A stretch of 64,000 nucleotides of DNA from Ophiodon elongatus (lineage: Eukaryota; Chordata; Actinopteri; Perciformes; Hexagrammidae): positions 1 through 64,000 of the forward strand of contig JACSYO010001271.1 in NCBI GenBank assembly GCA_016806645.1, read 5' to 3'. The notes below the pieces were generated by a model. It was not told the origin of the DNA. It saw only the letters and a list, made by a program, of their open reading frames with translations, and searched no databases. Shown piece by piece: positions 59,508 through 64,000 of this stretch. The position numbers and the translations under genes were made by a program. Position 1 is the stretch's first letter. Every line of letters starts with the position of its first letter.

Positions 59508-59692
59508 ACATTTCTGTCTCAAATTTCCTGGCAATCGATCTAAAAAGGTGTCAAGACATTTCAGTGTAAAACAAAAAATTCAACCTGTGGCACAAAAAGA
59601 CAGGGGATCAACAAAATCATAGAGCTTCATCCTCTTTCAACCATTAATGTCTGTTCTAAACTCCATGGCAATGCAGTAGTTGTTGAGATATA
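59508..59692 (-). repeat. percomorph repeat fragment, inverted copy
   Basis: On the plus strand, TTTCCTGGCAATCGATCTAA, GTCAAGACATTTCAGTG, GACAGGGGATCAACAAAATC, CTTCATCCTCTTTCAACCAT and AACTCCATGGCAATGCAGTA then GTTGTTGAGATAT follow the other side of the same percomorph family as 14030-14200 and 55381-55475 (motifs recalled from memory). A SINE follows directly at 59698. Confidence 0.65.
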
Positions 59693-59697
59693 AGTTG

Positions 59698-59910
59698 CTG
59701 CCGGCTGTGGCTCAGGAGATAGAGAAGGTCAGTCTTTAATCACAAGGTTGCTGGTTCGATCTCCGGCTCCTTCTCATGTCAAAGTGTCCTTGATCGAGAC
59801 ACGGGCTGGAAGCAACTTTGGTAGAAATTGGGAATTCCTAGATGCTTAGGAAGGGCTAAAAGCAGATTTACCTGTATGTATGTGATGATGATTGAGAAAA
59901 AAACAAATAA
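59698..59910 (+). repeat. tRNA-derived SINE
   Basis: GCCGGCTGTGGCTCAGGAGA carries an RNA polymerase III A box (TGTGGCTCAGGA, 59706-59717). CAAGGTTGCTGGTTCGATCT carries a B box (GGTTCGATCTC, 59753-59763) 35 bases further on. GTCAAAGTGTCCTTGATCGA then matches the body of a common fish SINE that I recall. The 3' tail is degenerate and ends near GAAAAAAAC. The head folds only poorly as a tRNA and has drifted from the consensus, so it is a retroposed copy rather than a tRNA gene. Confidence 0.8.
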
Positions 59911-62243
59911 AAAGACAGACCGATGACATCATTTGTGCAGGTCCTGACATAAGGATGTATCTAAACTGTGAGTATCTTGAAGAAAATGTAAAGTCAGTCA
60001 TTTTTAAGTGGGACACCTTCCTTTGTTTTTCCTTATTATATATAGCGTGCCACATTTCTGGAACCACTCGATGCTCACACGCCAACAAATTGAGTTTCAT
60101 CACAAGATCAAGATCATATTCTTATTGGGACATCGGTTAGATAGATAATATACAACATGTACTTTACATCTTAAGAAGATGTAAACAACAGTGTGCACAG
60201 AACCCATGTTCTGTTATTACCGAAATATTGGCTTTTGTCCTGGCTGCACTTTGTCAAACATTTGTGCTGAGATGTACTCAGTTCTTCTCGGGTATCTTTT
60301 ACAGCAGCACTTTGCCATTTTTTTTTTTTTGATTTTATCTTTTTTCACTCATCTTTCTATTTCAGCCATGCCATGCAATTACAGCGCCCATTAATGTCTC
60401 TATTCTCTCCCTTGCCCTCGACAAAATGCCCCAGATCAGTGTCAAATGCGGATGGGGGTGGAGGAGGACTGAAATAGTCTCCCTGTGACATGCATGTAAT
60501 ATACCAGCCTTGAAGGATGATTCAATATTTATTCACAAATGTTGGAAAGCAGAGAATTGGAAGACTAGTAATGTTTCAAATGTCTTCTTTAGTTACACCC
60601 AGGACAAGGTTAGCTGCACTTTAACCACTTTGTAAGATTCAATATATTATTCAAAAAAGAAATCAGGGGCACGACGGTTAGAATATCTGGCTGAAGGATC
60701 AGATATTTTACCAATGCAAGTGAACACGTTTTTTTTGTCCATCATTAATTGCAAAAAGGGACACAATATTTCAGAAATCATCACAAGAACAGCTCTGAAT
60801 TTGAAGGGCCCTTTGCTGTTGCAAGATATTGTCTTGAAATCCTTTTTTATCTCTCAGTTTCATCATGCCTCGGTTTTTGTGACCTTCAGAAGGCACCCTG
60901 GCATAAAGAATGTGTGCATGAAGGGATGTTTACCAGAGATGACCGTATACATGCTGAGGGGTTTGTACATCATTGCCGTGGTAGAAAACCTCACCGATCA
61001 TCCCGTTGTGATGTATGAGCGACGACTCACCGGCGGCTGCTTGCCAAAAGAACTGGAGCCTGTGATCGTGATGCCTCGCACCAATCCTACACGTGAGATA
61101 TAAAAAAGGAACTTGCACCAGTAGACACGATCTGGGGTTGTGATCCATTCAGACCACAGTTGAGACTGGTGTGTCCTCAGCTGTCCTCACACGTGTTTTT
61201 TTGTTTTTTTTCACATCATGCTCAAGAGAGATTAGCGTGAAAGTGAAATTCTAAAGAGGCACCTTAAAGGACCATAAATTACTGGAAAATTGAAAGCTTT
61301 TAAACAGAGCAGGTATATTATTTCCTCTTGACAGTGCAGAGTGTTAAACAATCAGCTCGCTCAATATATTGTCCACAGAAGCCCCTATGCATTAGGACAG
61401 CAGGCCCACATGAATACCAATCAAGCCGAATGATCTGAGAGTGCAGGGATAAAAAGAAAAACAGCACAGGGAGAGGAAATATCAACCCACAAGCTAAAAT
61501 AACCTCAGTATACACAGATCAGAGATTACTAAACATAAAAAAGACATATAAAGGACATCTTGATCTACATGCATTCACGGAACACTTCCCGACTCGTTAT
61601 ACTTGCGTAGTCTTGGCATACAACCTCTGCAAGCAATGCTGAAGTACACTGAACCAGCCGGCTATTATGAAACGTGAAACATGATGGTGCATGTAAAACA
61701 TAGGCTTTCTTCCTGTATTTTGTATTAGGAAGAGGAACATGTTTCACCAGTTCATGACTGCTAAGAGATAAGAGCATCAACTAAAAGCCTCAAACGTCAC
61801 GTTCATCAGCTTGTCATAAGCCTTTTCTTTTTTTTTGTTGAATGAATGAAAAAAGGCTCATCATGTAAGTCCATCCTTTCCGAGGGTGGCTGACACTAAT
61901 GAGCAGTCATCCATCACTGTAATACAACCAGCAGGAAGATTATTCCTGCAAGTTTCTGTACTGCTGGTGAATGTCCGGTCATCAGCGTGAGGTATGGATG
62001 ACTCTCTGGTGGCATTATGGGCCGCAATTGCGTTCTCATGACTATTTATCAATCTCTAGGCCCATTGATTTAGTGTTTCATTTCAGGGTGGTAGATTGTG
62101 GATTCTATTTTTAGACTGTAGGTTAACGTATGTTTTTTCTTCCTTTTTTTTACTGTAAATGTAGTATGTAATGCAATGCTCCTGTTTATATCTCTCAATT
62201 TCACTGTATTTTGATTTATTCTGGAAGTGGATGGGCGTTGGAC
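59911..62243. other. unannotated non-coding sequence
   Basis: The longest frame is 129 codons (60714-61103). Its second half lies over a compact, CpG-containing repeat-free stretch (60870-61110), but I see no domain or splice context. T-rich runs lie near 60319-60332 and 61196-61211. Confidence 0.4.
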
Positions 62244-62268
62244 AGAGAGAGAGAGAGAGAGAGAGAGA
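62244..62268. repeat. (AG)12 microsatellite
   Basis: AG run of 25 bases. Confidence 0.9.
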
Positions 62269-62701
62269 TCCCAGATGATCTGATGAATAATGAGACAAAA
62301 AGCTTAACCCTGAAAAAGTGCTATAGTGTGGCAAATGCAACTGACAGGGCTAACAGTTAGCGGGGTTAATACAGCGCATAGAGCTAACAACTAACGGAAC
62401 TAAGCACACTGGACTGGCAATTTCTGTTCAGAGGGGGGGTGTTAATGTAACATGAAGCGTTACACAGTGAGGCGTAGTTCAGACGCACAGAGCCGGAGCA
62501 GACAGCCGCACAGATTAAAGTTAGAGCGTAGCTGTTGTGTGAGAGCAGCGAGTCAACAACACATCTGGTGCGCTCGCGGCCTAGACGGCCTGCTGTGACC
62601 AGGTGTGGCTCTTTACTCCATCTAGACTCTCACGCAATCGTTTCAGGTTGTCTTCATTTTCAGGCTAGTTTAGTGGATTAGAGCTGGTCCTGGTTAAACA
62701 C
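62269..62701. other. GC-richer leader-like sequence
   Basis: CTAACAGTTAGCGGGGTTAA-type sequence is followed by a CpG-containing stretch (CAGACGCACAGAGCCGGAGC, GGTGCGCTCGCGGCCTAGAC). It could be part of an unrecognised repeat or a promoter relic. Confidence 0.3.
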
Positions 62702-63256
62702 TTGGTAATGGCGGTACATGTTGCCCGGAGAGGTTGGAAGGAGTGGTACAGGTACACCTCTGCTGGAGATCTGTGCTCTACCGAGTGCACTTTTCTAGTT
62801 CTCTTTCATTTTTTCCTTATATCCTATACGTGTCACTGCAGCTTATCTCAACACAAATCTGCCGTCATCACTGTATATAAAAGTCCAGGCGAACCTGTGA
62901 TGTACAAGGAGAGATTTCTTTTATCAGCATTTTTGCCCAGTGCCATGCAAACATCAGAAAATACTGATAAACAGATGGTTATAATTCATAACCGGACCAA
63001 TTTTTTTTTCAAAGACAGCTTTTTTCAAAAGTGTGCCTCCTCATGCTCAGGTTCTGTTCAGTCCATGCATGCACATAAACGTTCTGTCGAGGAGTTTCAG
63101 GTGCCTGTGAACGGTCGCACAGTGGGGGGGAAACATTTCCTCATCAAAGTCACTCCTCTCTCTACATCTGTCAAGGAAACCCAGTGGGATCCTGGGAAAG
63201 AGCAATGGCGGCGCTCTCGAGTGAAGGCCCATGCTGCTGCCTGGCTTCCACAATGA
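62702..63256 (+). CDS. open frame of 184 codons, unknown, doubtful
   Basis: This is the longest uninterrupted frame in the window that is not made of a simple repeat. It begins near a GTAATGGCGG context (second Met at 62708) after a CpG-containing leader. The N-terminal third has a hydrophobic stretch (FLVLFHFFLIS). The rest has no recognisable motif and includes a low-complexity Phe run (NFFFKDSFF) from T-rich DNA. Two minus-strand frames overlap its end, which suggests merely stop-poor composition. I do not recognise it and consider coding unlikely. Confidence 0.15.
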   Translation: MVMAVHVARRGWKEWYRYTSAGDLCSTECTFLVLFHFFLISYTCHCSLSQHKSAVITVYKSPGEPVMYKERFLLSAFLPSAMQTSENTDKQMVIIHNRTNFFFKDSFFQKCASSCSGSVQSMHAHKRSVEEFQVPVNGRTVGGKHFLIKVTPLSTSVKETQWDPGKEQWRRSRVKAHAAAWLPQ

Positions 63257-64000
63257 AAAGAGAAGCCTTCATAGTTTCCGGACACCGCTTTTCTCACCGT
63301 CTTATGGAAATGCCATTTTGTTTCAAGTCCTTTTATTTTGGATAAACAAAAGCACTAGATTTTAAATGAGAGTTTAGATAAATGGTGGAGCCTGGTTGCG
63401 AAGCCTCAGGGAATGTTTTCAAACGTGAACCCATTGAAATATATGTCATTTTCACTGATTTTACTGTAGAACAAACTGCTCCCTGTTGAGCCCATTAAAG
63501 TATGTGTTTTTTTCATGTAAAGATGAACTAAATACTTTTTTGGTCCTCTTTCCTCTTGTTGGCGTTGATGAATATAAAGGCTCATTGTTTTCAGTGCCTG
63601 TTTGTTCTGTTGTCTCTGTTGTCTTCCTTTTGAAGTTCAAAAACTCTGCTATGAAGTGGGAACTATTCTTTTCTTCATGTTTTTCCGTAATAAATCCAGA
63701 GGGGGTAAAAAGACTTATTTTTCTTTTATCAATCTGCTTGCTGATCTTTTTGTGCGTGGGCCAGTGAATCCAATCAGAAGGCAACCCTCTAAGCCCTTTG
63801 ATTCCACCAACAAAAGTTGATGGTCTCCCAGCATGTAAGCTGCCTATCAGATAATAAGGGGGACTTGAATACCAGCGGGTCTGCTGCAATGAGGGCGGTG
63901 CTGGTGTTTTCACCTGACGTCCAACGTGTCTTCGCCGGCCCTGTCTCACCACTCCTCTCCTGGGAAATCTCCCAAGAGCAGCTGTCCTTATCAATGTGCC
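63257..64000. other. unannotated sequence to the window end
   Basis: A minus-strand frame of 177 codons (63461-63994) has no domain and basic, low-complexity composition. A plus-strand frame overlaps it. No exon is supported. Confidence 0.4.

Noticed and set aside
59698..59770. A functional tRNA gene (A and B boxes present)
   Set aside because: The spacing fits a tRNA head but the cloverleaf arms do not pair well, and the sequence continues into a SINE body.
63461..63994. Minus-strand open frame of 177 codons as a gene
   Set aside because: No domain, basic low-complexity composition and an overlapping plus-strand frame; likely stop-poor chance.

Overview
The window looks like nuclear DNA from a teleost fish, most likely a percomorph. 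The evidence is long dinucleotide microsatellites, a tRNA-derived SINE, Tc1-like, hAT-like and piggyBac-like remnants, and several dispersed repeats that I recognise from memory as common in percomorph genomes. There is no prokaryotic organisation: no operons, no long open frames and no ribosome-binding sites. I found no complete, recognisable host protein-coding gene, rRNA, functional tRNA or CRISPR array. The longest open frames are microsatellite read-throughs or chance frames. The window reads as intergenic or deep intronic sequence; the families named here were recognised by eye and none was confirmed by a search.

Layout. 0-14 kb: mostly unique sequence with a percomorph repeat (371-700), a ~1 kb element with inverted ends (2150-3187), a hAT-like fragment (4941-5035), (GT)n/(CA)n arrays and a G-quadruplex-prone tract. 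14-20 kb: a 2.27 kb modular repeat bounded by AAATAT target duplications, a 421 bp internally deleted Tc1-like element and a piggyBac-type end at TTAA. 21-23.5 kb: a hAT-type terminus, an unidentified broken protein-coding remnant on the minus strand, a large inverted repeat and a ~155 bp tandem array. 24.3-25.8 kb: a CpG-containing possible gene start with an 87 bp candidate intron, running into a repeat related to the 43.6-49.7 kb element. 25.8-34 kb and 35-43.6 kb: mainly unique non-coding sequence, broken by a minus-strand Tc1 transposase pseudogene (34.06-34.78 kb) next to a 125 bp near-perfect palindrome, and by a 25 bp-period array at 39.15 kb.

43.6-49.7 kb is the most structured part: a 6,059 bp element with CACTGTAAAAAAAA termini, TA on both sides and subterminal repeat arrays. 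It encloses what looks like a spliced, probably non-coding transcription unit whose last three exons are diverged copies of one another, with an AATAAA signal just inside the 3' repeats. 49.7-64 kb returns to mostly unique sequence with a perfect 18 bp hairpin, a (GA)33 tract followed by C-rich and G-rich blocks, a SINE and further repeat fragments.

No gene pathway can be reconstructed. Host function here, if any, would be regulatory or non-coding. The items most worth following up are the 6 kb element with its exon cassette, the possible gene start at 24.4 kb, the unidentified remnant with fold-back structure at 21.4-22.95 kb, and the palindrome at 34.79 kb.
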